64,000 nucleotides of DNA, from the NCBI GenBank assembly GCA_030374805.1, contig JARGSG010000030.1, positions 62,001-126,000 on the forward strand. The letters run 5' to 3'. The notes beneath the pieces were generated by a model, which saw only the letters and a program-made list of their open reading frames with translations, was not told the origin of the DNA and did not search any database. How positions within the stretch are numbered: the stretch's first letter is position 1; each line of letters opens with the position of its first letter. Both the position numbers and the translations under genes were made by a program. This document shows positions 55,340-64,000 of the stretch, one piece after another. Source of the stretch: Gracilaria gracilis (lineage: Eukaryota; Rhodophyta; Florideophyceae; Gracilariales; Gracilariaceae).

Positions 55340-56169
55340 ATGAGCTCGCATTCATCTTCCTTGCGTTCTACAATCATCCCAGCTGTTTTCGTAGGTAGAG
55401 GCCGTATTGGCACCATCATTTACAGCAATGGTTCCCCTCGAGACACCTTTCTCTCCATCGAAGACTTCATTTCCGCAGAGTGCCTTCCCCAAGGTCCAAT
55501 CTTCTTCTGTGGCAGGAACGACATTCTCAAAAAAGTAATTCTATCTTGTCCAGCACCACGAGCAGAAGACTTGGTTTTCATCTCGAATGGTGACATTCTT
55601 CCCATCCTTTCCCAACCCGGAATTGAGCAGTGCAAACTAGCCGCTCTTTACATCGGCGTTCCTACTGTCGGCGCCTTCCAAGAAATGGTGTCACGCCTCT
55701 CTCTCCCAATGGTCTAACCACAGCCACCGGAAAGTGGGCTCTGGCGATATCTGAACGCCTCTGGACTGCAGCTCTCACTTGCAGTATCGTCGACGAAAAC
55801 ACCTTTTCCAAGTTTTACTACCAAAAGCTCGTTTGGATCTCTTCCTTCAATCTCGTCGGTTCTACATTTGGATTCGTTACCATGCATGAAGTGGCTACCA
55901 AGTACAAAACTATTGTCTCACACATAATGAAAGAGCTTCTAGGGATAGTCAACTTCAACACAGGTCTGTCCTTCAATATCCCTTCTACAGTGAAAGCACT
56001 CCTAGAATACGGCAGCACCCTTACTTCCTTCCCAGCCTCTTTCTCGGAGTATGAATCCAGAAATGCTTACTTCTATCTCACCTCTGCAGACGAAAAACTA
56101 GCCGGAAGGCAGGACCCTGCCCCTTTCCACACCAACTATGTCAATGTTCTTAGACATCACATTCTCTAG
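55340..56169 (+). pseudogene. ketopantoate-reductase-like protein (cassette B)
   Basis: Starts at MSSHSSSLRSTIIPAVFVGR. The Gly-rich motif VGRGRIG begins a Rossmann-like fold, followed by GPIFFCGRNDILKKVILSCP, DLVFISNGDILPIL, NGLTTATGKWALAISERLW, KLVWISSFNLVG and PAPFHTNYVNVLRHHIL. A one-base loss near 55680 breaks the frame; cassette A is intact there but broken near 20630. The ancestral protein would be about 275 residues. The motif order fits the ApbA/PanE-like family of algae and plants; the substrate is unknown. Confidence 0.55.
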
Positions 56170-56399
56170 TAGTTAGAACAGGTGAGAAATCTTGTACGCG
56201 TTGCAACTACACACACAACCCGTTTCTGTTCTCCAATTCTTTTTAAGTTGCCCCTTAAACAAATCACCCCTTCAATTTTTATTTCAAGTTTCTATCACAA
56301 ACACACACAACAGTATAACTGCTACATTGTACCTACTCATCGTCGTCATCTATTATCATCTATCCTTCCTCGTAATCCCCATCTGTATTCTAAGCAGGA
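56170..56399. other. spacer between convergent cassette genes
   Basis: AT-rich 3' region. No ORF supported. Confidence 0.4.
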
Positions 56400-57720
56400 C
56401 CACCTGAAATCTCTTCATCTTTGTCTTCGTACTCGTCATCTCCATCTTGTATATCTTTTATTTCATTCTCTTCCTCCAAACCTTCATCATTGCAGCTGGT
56501 CATTTGCGTCTTCTGCTAACCCAATGTCCTCATCTACGAACTTTGGCCGAAACGCTGGCTCCCTGTGCACCGAGTCCAGGAGCTTGTATCCATTAGATAC
56601 AAAGTACATGCAATACCTCAGGCAATTCTTTTCCACCAACGCATCCATCTACCCAGCTGCGACATGAAACGCATCCCCTCTCCCAATAAACACAAAGTAA
56701 GGTGGAACCATGAACTTCTTCACAAGCACTGTACGTGATACCTCCTCAAACTCTTGTCATCCGTCACATACATATTTTGTGACCTCTCACAAACCCATAT
56801 AATTAATGAACTCCCCCAGAGGCCATCACGAAGAACCCCGGAATATCTCCCTTATCCTTCTCCACATTCGTCAACCCTCGAAAATCAGTGTGCAACACCT
56901 GCCTAGGGCATCCCTCCCACGTACAAAACACATGCTCTCCGGTCTGTGGCGCATACATCCTTTTATTCGCCTTGCTGTTGTTACAAAGTCGAAGAGCCGA
57001 TGCAATTTGCCCAAACCTCGCATCCAACAACGCCCGCTTTCTCACCATCATCACATTCATCTCATCAGATTCCATGCAATCAACAATCCCTTTCTAGGTC
57101 GTAATATATAGTCCAATTCCCTGCATCCTGTCCCCAGCATCCTTCCCTTCTCCCGCGTTGATGATGGGATTCCATTTCGTTCGGTTGTCTTCAAACTTCA
57201 AGCCTGGCTGCTCCTTGAAGTCCTTCTAAAACCCTCCAGCAACCCTTCTGTCACATCTTCATCCACCACGACGCCCCTTTTCTTCGCTTTCTCTGATATG
57301 CCTTCATCAGTTCCGAAGTTTTCCAAAACACAGAAACCCCTTTCCATCAATTCCATTCTCTTCGTCGCAAAGTACTCTCGAACGACGTCATCTCTCTCCA
57401 TCGCCGCCATCCAAAGAGCTTCTCCTCCCCTCTCGGCGTTTTCTCCGACGGAAGCTTCACCCCCCAAGAACAGGTTTTTTCGTGCTATCCAGCTCCTTGT
57501 GCACATTCCGGGCGGCATGCCAGTACACCGCGTGATGGAACGCCCCCAAATCCACCACCCCCAAACACACCGCCCTGTGCTCCTTTCGCAAATGAATCAT
57601 CTCCATCCACGGGTGCTGATGTTTTTATTGAAGGTTCATACTGCTCTGCTCTACAATGGCAGTAATCCCTACTCCTTCATCATCTGAAATGAACACAGTC
57701 ATGTACCCTCGACTTGTGAT
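56400..57720 (-). pseudogene. 2OG-Fe(II) dioxygenase-like protein (cassette B)
   Basis: Minus strand, in broken frames. N-terminal part from about 57620 (MEMIHLRKEHRAVCLGVVDL), then MELMERGFCVLENFGTDEGI, TKWNPIINAG, ARFGQIASALRL and VLHTDFRG with the iron-binding HxD (His 56890-56892, Asp 56884-56886), then DIPGFFVMASGG. The second half (56800-56400) is more decayed than in cassette A but keeps the acidic tail. Together A and B outline a full oxygenase of about 450 residues with HxD, distal His and Arg. A Tc1 element lies 41 bp beyond its start side. Confidence 0.6.
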
Positions 57721-57760
57721 AGCACTAACAGACAGTAGGTTGAAAATGAGCTCTGGTACA

Positions 57761-59331
57761 TACAGTGGTCGTCAAAAATACAGGCACGGGATATTTTTAT
57801 TGAGAACAGCCACTTGTAAAAGCACTATCAGTATGTATTGATGTCTATCTGTATCAGTAGCACTATTGTAGACGTGTAAACCAGTTTCAACCCCTGAATA
57901 GGCTCCCGAGAACCACAGTGTTTGAAGCACTATATACACAGCAATGCCAAAGTATGAGCACGATTACAAAAAATGGCGCGAACAGTCACAGCGCCAAATG
58001 AAGATAGCCTTTCTTGTAGTCCTTAGTAGGTACACTATCAAAACTACAAGTTTTACAGTAGTTTATATACATTCGTGCATAACACTCCACGCTTTGGGGT
58101 AAAGAACTCACCACTGAAGAAAAGGCTCAAATTAGAGCTTTATATGCAGCAAATCTGTCTCTCCAGGCCATCGAAAATCAACTAAAGCGTTCTACATCCG
58201 CAGTTAACGGCTATTTAAAGCGAAACCAAACCGGTATTAGCAGACAACGCTCTGGAAGGCCGCCAAAATTAAGTCAACATGATCAACACTGCATTAAAAG
58301 GTCGCTTTCAAACGCTTCTACATCCGCATCATCTTTAAAAAAAAGAACTCAACCTTGAGGGTTCTAAATCCTAACTAATGCGGACTATTCATCAAATTGA
58401 AGTGTTTGAATGTAAGAAGAAAAAAACAGCACCTTTGCTGACCGAAGATCATCGCGTTAAGCGTCATGAGTGGGCCATGGCCCACAACCATCTTTATGCG
58501 CATGAGTGGGATATGGACGTTTGGAGTGACGAGAAAAAATTTAATGGTGATGGTCCAGATGGATGGAGATACTACTGGCACGACTTGCGACACGATGAAC
58601 AAATTTTCTCAAAGGGAAAGAATGGTGGGTTTTCTTTGCTGGTTGGGGCTTGTTTTTCTGTCAATGCTAAGGGACCTTTAGTGTTTATCGAAAAAGTTTG
58701 AACTCGGAAGGATATGTTCAGATGCCTAGGGATCATTTTATTCCAATTTATGATACTCATCATAGTGAAAGACTACTTTTTCAGCAGGTCAATGCACCTA
58801 TACGCGTTTCTAAGTACTCAGAAGCATGGTTTATTGATGAAGCTATTCAACTTTAGAAATGGCCTGCGCATTTACCTGATCTGAATCCTATCGAAAATCT
58901 ATGAAGTCTACTGAGCTACCGTGTCTATGCTGACAATCGCCAGTTTGACACGGAGCAGGAGCCGAAAGCTGCACTGCTGGAAGAATGGGCCAAAATCGAC
59001 ATGCATGTGTTAACCATGCTAACTCGTTCCATGCCTTGTCGCTACATGGCTGTAATGAGGACAAATGGTAAGAAAATCAAATATAAAAACTTGTTGTAGC
59101 ACGTATAATCAATAAGGAAGTGAATCGTTTGTTTATTTTTGACGCTGGCGCTGTACATTGTTTATCTATTAAATACGCGCCGACATTTAGAAATACTTTT
59201 TAGACATGTGAACGGCAGTTTTGCACGCACCCCGCACACAATAAACTACTGTATGGATTCCCTAGGTGATGGGAAAGACGGGAAGCCAATCATTCGGGGC
59301 CGTGCTTATACTTTTTGACGACCACTCCCTA
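57761..59331 (+). mobile_element. Tc1/mariner transposon (dead)
   Basis: Inverted ends CAGTGGTCGTCAAAAATACA (57763) and, on the other strand, AGTGGTCGTCAAAAAGTATA (from 59325), typical of Tc1. TA flanks both (57761-57762 and 59330-59331). One decayed transposase inside. 1.57 kb. Confidence 0.85.
58097..59099 (+). pseudogene. Tc1-type transposase
   Basis: KELTTEEKAQIRALYAANLS and GYLKRNQTGISRQRSGRPPK form the N-terminal helix-turn-helix DNA-binding region with its GRPR-like hook. VWSDEKKFNGDGPDGWRYYW has the first catalytic Asp. LLFQQVNAPIRVSKYSEAWF shows Val where the second Asp (FQQDNAP) belongs. WPAHLPDLNPIENL keeps the last. Stops at about 58360, 58699, 58855 and 58902 and frame changes. 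Inactive. Confidence 0.8.
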
Positions 59332-59745
59332 TAAGAAATTTTTGGAGAAAGAGGAGTGCAATTTGAGGGGGGGTGGCATTTGTGGAGGATACGTGGATGC
59401 CAAACGGACTTCATATTGAGTGCGCGCAATCTGCGTTTGCAGCTTAATTTCGTGGTGTCCAATTGGAGGACGCTTGCTAAGCGGATTGAACGCATATGGA
59501 GTGCAAACGATACATATTGCACTCCTTCTGCGCCCACATTGTTCGTAGTCTGCCCCCCGCGATGTCCAAATGCACTCCACGCGCACTCACAATAATGAAA
59601 TAAACTATTAAAAATATTAATCTGCCCTGACAAGGGTGTCCATTTGGAGCGCGAACGGCGTATAGATCGAGTGCAGGTGGATGCTTAACTCTGCAAAAGA
59701 TGCGCTCCACTTGCACTCACAAAAATGAAAAAATTTCTTGTAGGG
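59327..59745. mobile_element. MITE with CCCTAYAAGAAATTTTT ends
   Basis: Inverted ends CCCTATAAGAAATTTTT and, on the other strand, CCCTACAAGAAATTTTT. Near-repeats CTCCACGCGCACTCACAATA (59575) and CTCCACTTGCACTCACAAAA (59705) lie inside. No gene. It abuts the Tc1 right end, overlapping by a few bases. Confidence 0.6.
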
Positions 59746-59820
59746 ACTTTACAGTACGTTGTACAGGGAAATCTTTGCGTGCTCTCTATCAGCATCGGTA
59801 ATACAGCACTCTACCTTGCC

Positions 59821-60094
59821 CTAACCCTGCACGGGAAGTTTGAATCCGTCTCCGACTAAGACGCTCTTCTTTCCCGATCCATGAACACCAGTGACGAAGC
59901 ATTTCTGGTCCTTCGACTTGTTTTTCGGGGCTTTAGAATCCAGATACAAACAAATATCTTGTCCTCGACGAGTTTTGTGGTTTTTAATGTATCTTGTCTC
60001 TTTCAAGACTAAATATACATTAGCTTCGCTTTCACCAATGAAGTAAATAGTGTCCCATACCGGAACCTCTTCATCATCTTGTAGTGCAACGCTA
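59821..60094 (-). pseudogene. C-terminal coding fragment, unrecognised
   Basis: A minus-strand frame open from 60094 to TAG 59821-59823, starting EEVPVWDTIYFIGESEANVY and containing RRGQDICLYLDSKAPKNKSK and KCFVTGVHGSGKKSVLVGDG. Composition looks like real protein, not shadow. No Met until 60006, and a short CGCAATAGCG duplication (60091-60122) breaks the frame upstream. The last stretch resembles a P-loop only superficially. Perhaps the 3' exon of a host gene cut by the gypsy LTR. Confidence 0.35.
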
Positions 60095-60119
60095 TTGCGG
60101 ATGAAGCTTCGCTATTGCG

Positions 60120-60878
60120 ATTCATAGACAAGGGGATGCTCTCTAAGGAGGTGATGATGAATGCCGTGCGTGGCACACCCCATTCTTGGGTAGATTCGTA
60201 CAACATATAGGATAGTTGTGAGGTGCACAGCATTGCTGGTCAGTCACACACGTGTGGGGAGTTTGCACTCATTGTTGGGGATTCTAGATATTAATATTGG
60301 ATATTTAGTTACCACTGACAGTGGGCGGCTACACTACATAGTAGGTTGAGCTCAACCCAACCTTGGAGAAGTAAACGACTCAACCGAGTGTTCGGCTCTG
60401 ATGTTTCACCCTTGGTGAGCAATATCCTCCTCGCGGAGAGTTGCCACTACTGTGTAGGTACCATCATCCGCCTCGCGGCATCTACAGCACCCTTACCGCA
60501 TTCCGCGTGTTATTCTGTGTGTTTCCTTTATTTGTTTTCGCACTGTTATACAGGTATCGCTACACGGCATACCGGTGTTGACCGTTCTTTGTTTCGCCCA
60601 CTCGCGTGGTTCGCTACCGCTCTCCGCGTCTCGTGCCACTCTCGTGTGTGTGTTGGTTGTCCCGTCTGTGACGTCATCCCCGACTCTGTCGTGTTCCCCA
60701 CCACTGTGCGGCTTCTTTGCCTTTACCGCTCTCTACGCGTGTCGTGACGGTGATCCCCGGTCTTACACCCGGCTAGCGCGATCACCCTGAGAGGGGCTCT
60801 ATTGCTGTGACTACCTCAGTTGAGGGAAGGCTTGAACACCCTTTGTGTGTCTTCTTCCTCCGCAGGGGTTGCACCACA
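60120..60878 (+). repeat. gypsy 2 5' LTR (left edge approximate)
   Basis: Ends TTGCACCACA before the same primer site as element 1. Shares a CCACTG/CAGTGG hairpin and CAGCATTGCTG with the other LTR. No gene in it. Confidence 0.6.
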
Positions 60879-60880
60879 AT

Positions 60881-60892
60881 TGGTCTCCCGAC
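60881..60892 (+). other. gypsy 2 primer binding site
   Basis: TGGTCTCCCGAC, identical to 38583-38594. Confidence 0.7.
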
Positions 60893-61314
60893 TTAGAAGT
60901 CGTGTTGTATCCAGCAAGCTGGTTTGGTGCACCTTCCGGTTTGCCGGTTCGTTTCGCGGTCGTGGAGGACATTTCGCAGTTTAATCTGAGATTCGCTACC
61001 GACTCTACGTCGTGTCGGTTTCGTTTTCCCAATTTCGGTTGTTGTTTGGACACGGTTCTTTACCGGTGGCACTACCTATTTCCGTAGTGTGAGATTCTCG
61101 TCGGTACGGTTGTTGTCACCCCGTGTGAGTTTTTGAACTCGTCCCAGCAATCTGGTGAAGCAACGTTGTCGGATCGTGACGTTCCCGTGGACACGGTTGT
61201 CTTTACCGCATTCGGTTTTTTTCGTCACTCGTGTGAGGATACTAAACTCATTCGAGGTTAATTTGCTGTTCGCTTGATTGTTCCCAGTTCTTTGGTCTCT
61301 TTTCGTCGTGGAAG
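60893..61314 (+). other. gypsy 2 leader
   Basis: About 420 bp between primer site and gag start. GT- and TCG-rich; no upstream ORF of note. Confidence 0.5.
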
Positions 61315-63393
61315 ATGGTTCCTGGCAAGCGAGCGAGCCCCTCGAAGGCTCGCTCAGTTGGTTCAGAATTGCCCCCGCGTCCGCGGTCTGTTCCCGAGCC
61401 TCCGTCTGGAGCGGAGAAGAAACCCGGAAACCGGAAGCAATCTATAAAGTCGTCTGACTCCCCAGTGGCTGGACCCTCATCTGCTCCTTTGGAGGGTTCC
61501 ACTCCCGCTGCTGCGGTGAAGGACGCGCTCGTCGTCGAGCTGGAGACTCAAGTGCGTACACTTGAGGCCCAGACGGGAGTCATGAGAAGCTCTCATGCTG
61601 CCCTCGCGACTGAGGTCGATACACTTCGTATGAAGGTAGACGCTGCCCTCATCGGAGGTGTATCTGACGATCTACGTATATTACGGAAAGATGTCAACAC
61701 TCTCTTAGAGGTTTTTCAAGGTTACCCCGGTTTTACCGAGGAGGTCAGCACGAAGATATTTCGGATTCTGGGCCGTCTTGAGACGTTGGAAGCTACTATC
61801 CGTGCTGACAACGGCGCTTTTGACACACCCGCGGTGGACTCTCATCGCGCCAGAAACCGGAAATCCGGGAAGAATCGCTCTAAGAAGAGGTTAGTCGACG
61901 AGTATGATTCGGATTCGTCCAGGTCTTCTGGTATCTCAAACCGCTCTGCGGGTTCTTCTTCGTCGGACTCATCAAATGATGGTGAACGTCGTGGTCGCAC
62001 TGCGCTCTCTCGTCATTCTAGTTCCACCTCCGGTGTTGTTCGCACCCGTGAGAAGGGGAGGAAGCACTCAGGTTTGAGGGAGCTGAAGCCTACTAATCCC
62101 TTGTACAAAAGGTTGTTGTCTTACAGGTACTACCGTTTGGAAGATTCCAGTCTGGACCGTACGCCCCGTGGGACGGGAAAGATCAAGTACTGCATCAAGC
62201 GCATGTCCTTGACGTTTCGTATCCAGTTCTTTACTGGGGAGGATCCCATCTTGGTGTTGGATTTTCTTTCACGCTTTGTCGCGGAAGCTGACATCCTCGG
62301 CATGAGTGAAGGGCAAGCTTATGTCGCATTACCGTATTTTCTACGTGGACTCGCTGAAGACCAATTCAACTCTGTAAGAGGTTCATCTCGAGCCTCCGAA
62401 GGAGGGGTTACCTGCTGGCCTGAGGCCGTGCAGTATCTACTTCGCTCGTACGCGACTGGTACCTCTATTGAAGAAGCAATCACCGCGTTGCGGGAAACGA
62501 AGCAACGCCCGAAGGAATCGGAAACCAAGTTTTCAGTCCGACTGAACAAGGCTTTCCACCGTTGTGGCAATGTTTATTCCGCTAATGAGCGTTGTACACT
62601 GTTTATCAACAAATTGAATCCGGCTATTCGCACGCTAGTCTCCCAGCGACGGGAAGACAAGCGGAAGACCACCTATCTCGAGTTGGTTCAATACGCGAAA
62701 GCGGAAGGAGACGCACTGCGTGCACGCTCCGGACACCGGGGTTCATCCAGGGCGCTTCACCTCGAAGGGGCGCTTTCATCGATCTCACTGCTACCGCAGG
62801 ATTTTTTTAGCCACGAAGTGGATAATTTGCATCTGGCACAGGGGAACCTGGATTCTATTCCGACTACGGAGTTGCCTTCAACTACTGAAGCCTCGTCGAT
62901 GACGGATGATCCGCTGCTTTACGCAGATCGCCCCCGCGTTCGCGGACCGCAAGTACCCTATTCAGGGAGTCGTTACCAGCGACCTGGTTGGGTAGACCCG
63001 CGGACGGTGAGAGCAAAGGACCCACGAAGTGCCGGAAGACCCGGGTTGATTTGTTTTCTATGCTACGAACACGGGCATGTGGCACCGGATTGCCACCTCA
63101 CCATGAGGGATATGCCCACGGTCGTGGTGAATTTCGAAGCTTTGACCCCAGAAAAACAGGCGTCAGTGCCGATAACCGCGTATTTGCGTGCGAAGACAGA
63201 CTTTCCGAAACGGATTTCTCCCGCAGATATCGCTGCGTTGCGACACTCTCGTTCTTCCCAGGTCAATGCTTCACCGGCTCAAGCCGTGGCGGCAACCGCT
63301 GCTGCGGGTAGTTCTGTTCCACAGGAGTCTGTGAAGATCCCTACCGTGCAGGACGCCGTTCCCGTTAGAACGGATGATACTCAGTTAAACTGA
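61315..63393 (+). CDS. gypsy 2 gag, intact (692 aa)
   Basis: Starts MVPGKRASPSKARSVGSELP. Order: basic disordered N-terminus (1-70), coiled coil (about 75-165, LETQVRTLEAQTGVMRSSHA), Ser/Arg-rich region (180-250), capsid-like region (about 258-470; LYKRLLSYRYYRLEDSSLDR, DPILVLDFLSRFVAEADILG), linker and CCHC zinc knuckle CFLCYEHGHVAPDC (about 580-593). It packages the element's RNA. The capsid region is continuous through GELKPT-like sequence (62080-62100), where element 1 has the TRIM. Ends in TGA next to the slippery heptamer. The unbroken frame suggests a young copy. Confidence 0.9.
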   Translation: MVPGKRASPSKARSVGSELPPRPRSVPEPPSGAEKKPGNRKQSIKSSDSPVAGPSSAPLEGSTPAAAVKDALVVELETQVRTLEAQTGVMRSSHAALATEVDTLRMKVDAALIGGVSDDLRILRKDVNTLLEVFQGYPGFTEEVSTKIFRILGRLETLEATIRADNGAFDTPAVDSHRARNRKSGKNRSKKRLVDEYDSDSSRSSGISNRSAGSSSSDSSNDGERRGRTALSRHSSSTSGVVRTREKGRKHSGLRELKPTNPLYKRLLSYRYYRLEDSSLDRTPRGTGKIKYCIKRMSLTFRIQFFTGEDPILVLDFLSRFVAEADILGMSEGQAYVALPYFLRGLAEDQFNSVRGSSRASEGGVTCWPEAVQYLLRSYATGTSIEEAITALRETKQRPKESETKFSVRLNKAFHRCGNVYSANERCTLFINKLNPAIRTLVSQRREDKRKTTYLELVQYAKAEGDALRARSGHRGSSRALHLEGALSSISLLPQDFFSHEVDNLHLAQGNLDSIPTTELPSTTEASSMTDDPLLYADRPRVRGPQVPYSGSRYQRPGWVDPRTVRAKDPRSAGRPGLICFLCYEHGHVAPDCHLTMRDMPTVVVNFEALTPEKQASVPITAYLRAKTDFPKRISPADIAALRHSRSSQVNASPAQAVAATAAAGSSVPQESVKIPTVQDAVPVRTDDTQLN
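63384..63390 (+). other. gag-pol -1 frameshift heptamer (gypsy 2)
   Basis: G TTA AAC in the gag frame, directly followed by TGA. The pol frame is open from 63378, so the shift must happen in 63378-63393, and this heptamer is the only candidate. The TCTCC/GGAGA stem and GGCGCC pairs follow. Confidence 0.65.
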
Positions 63394-64000
63394 GTACGGG
63401 AGTCTCCAACGGAGAGGCGCCCCAGTCGAGGTCTACGGCGCCCGAGGCGTCACCGTCTCGCTCCCAGGTCAAAATCCTCTCGAGGAAGCCGACCGTCCTA
63501 GACGTGGACTCTACCACCGTTGGTGTAATGCGTCGCCCGTGGATACGGTTCAGGAACAACCGGATCCCGGATCGAGTCATGGTCATGGCCAAGCGAAACT
63601 ACAACATATTCGCTGACCTTGGCCTTTCTACCCAGTATATGGTGCGTCATTTGTCTATCCTGGATACAGGCGCTGGTCTCAATTTTATTGTGGAGTCGCT
63701 CTTACCGCCGGAAATCCGTTGTCGAGTTCGTCAAGGACCCGTCATGAACGTGGCAGATGCAAATAATAACCCGTTGAGTACGGCTGGAATGGTTTCCCTG
63801 ATCGTCAGGATTGGCAACTGCATTGAGCAGGTTGAATTCATCGTCTGCAAGACGCTTGCTGCCCCTGTCATCTTAGGGTGTGACTTCTGTGACAGATATG
63901 TCGAGTCAATCAGACCGCGTGCGCGTGAAGTGGAAATGGAAGATGGTTCGGTTGTACCGATTGTTCGTCGTTCTTTGAGGAGAACCTCAGCTAAGCTGGT
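63393..64000 (+). CDS. gypsy 2 pol, protease part (runs off the window)
   Basis: The -1 frame is open to the window end: STGVSNGEAPQSRSTAPEAS, a basic stretch, then the aspartic protease with LDTGAGLNFIVE and PVILGCDFCDRYVESI. It corresponds to 41216-41800 of element 1 but has no stop; where element 1 has TAG it reads Ser. Made as a Gag-Pol fusion by frameshifting. RT and the rest lie outside. Confidence 0.85.

Larger units (their letters stand above)
60120..64000 (+). mobile_element. second gypsy element of the same family (right-truncated by window)
   Basis: LTR end, primer binding site, gag and start of pol align with 37735-49493. Gag is intact. The left LTR start is approximate: only short blocks (GGAGG, CAGCATTGCTG, CACTGACAGTGG) are shared with the first element's LTR. 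It is a divergent sister element, not a duplicate. Confidence 0.8.

Noticed and set aside
57501-57520. CACATTCCGGGC as the missing right terminus of the EnSpm-like element at 53548
   Set aside because: Only the CATTCCG core matches and it lies within oxygenase coding sequence; no subterminal repeats nearby.
1-64000. CRISPR arrays, bacterial operons, rRNA genes
   Set aside because: No regularly spaced short direct repeats with unique spacers, no ribosome binding sites, no rRNA-like blocks; all repeats found are eukaryotic transposon parts.

Overview
The window is eukaryotic DNA made almost entirely of transposable elements, nested in one another and mostly decayed. I see no rRNA gene, intact tRNA gene, CRISPR array or bacterial operon. 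The element mix (Ty1/copia, chromodomain Ty3/gypsy, MULE, EnSpm/CACTA-like, PIF/Harbinger, Tc1/mariner and pogo-like) and two dense, apparently intron-poor host-like ORFs would fit a repeat-rich alga such as a red alga, or an oomycete. This assignment is inference and weak.

Layout. 1-10677 is a copia element whose leader is split by a Mutator-like element (264-6456, 9-bp target duplication, long terminal inverted repeats) that carries a FAR1/SWIM-type transposase and a ULP1-like cysteine protease. 10678-16795 holds two head-to-tail copies of an EnSpm/CACTA-like element. 17215-19140 is an array of about 74-bp near-perfect hairpins. 19520-22365 is a three-gene cassette (2OG-Fe(II) dioxygenase-like, ketopantoate-reductase-like, coiled-coil protein), cut by a MITE. 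23233-25958 holds two divergent host-like genes of unknown function. 26062-31311 is a decayed gypsy element with 250-bp LTRs. 32766-36873 contains a pogo-like transposase pseudogene and unrecognised degenerate coding sequence.

37726-53191 is a PIF/Harbinger element (nuclease plus SANT-like protein). An 11.8-kb gypsy element (37735-49493) is inserted in its left inverted repeat with the 5-bp duplication GTTCC. That gypsy element carries a 344-bp TRIM-like mini-retrotransposon in gag, a long antisense ORF before the 3' LTR, a -1 frameshift site between gag and pol, and two internal copies of its polypurine tract. 53224-53547 is the 3' end of another copia element. 53548-57720 starts with an EnSpm-like terminus and then carries a second, inverted copy of the three-gene cassette. 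57761-59331 is a dead Tc1/mariner, and 59327-59745 a MITE. From about 60120 to the window end is a second gypsy element of the same family with an intact gag. It serves as the empty-site reference for the TRIM and as an independent copy of the frameshift signal.

The genes are selfish modules rather than a pathway. The least explained parts are the duplicated dioxygenase/reductase/coiled-coil cassette, the antisense gypsy gene, the TRIM with tRNA-type promoter boxes, and the hairpin array.
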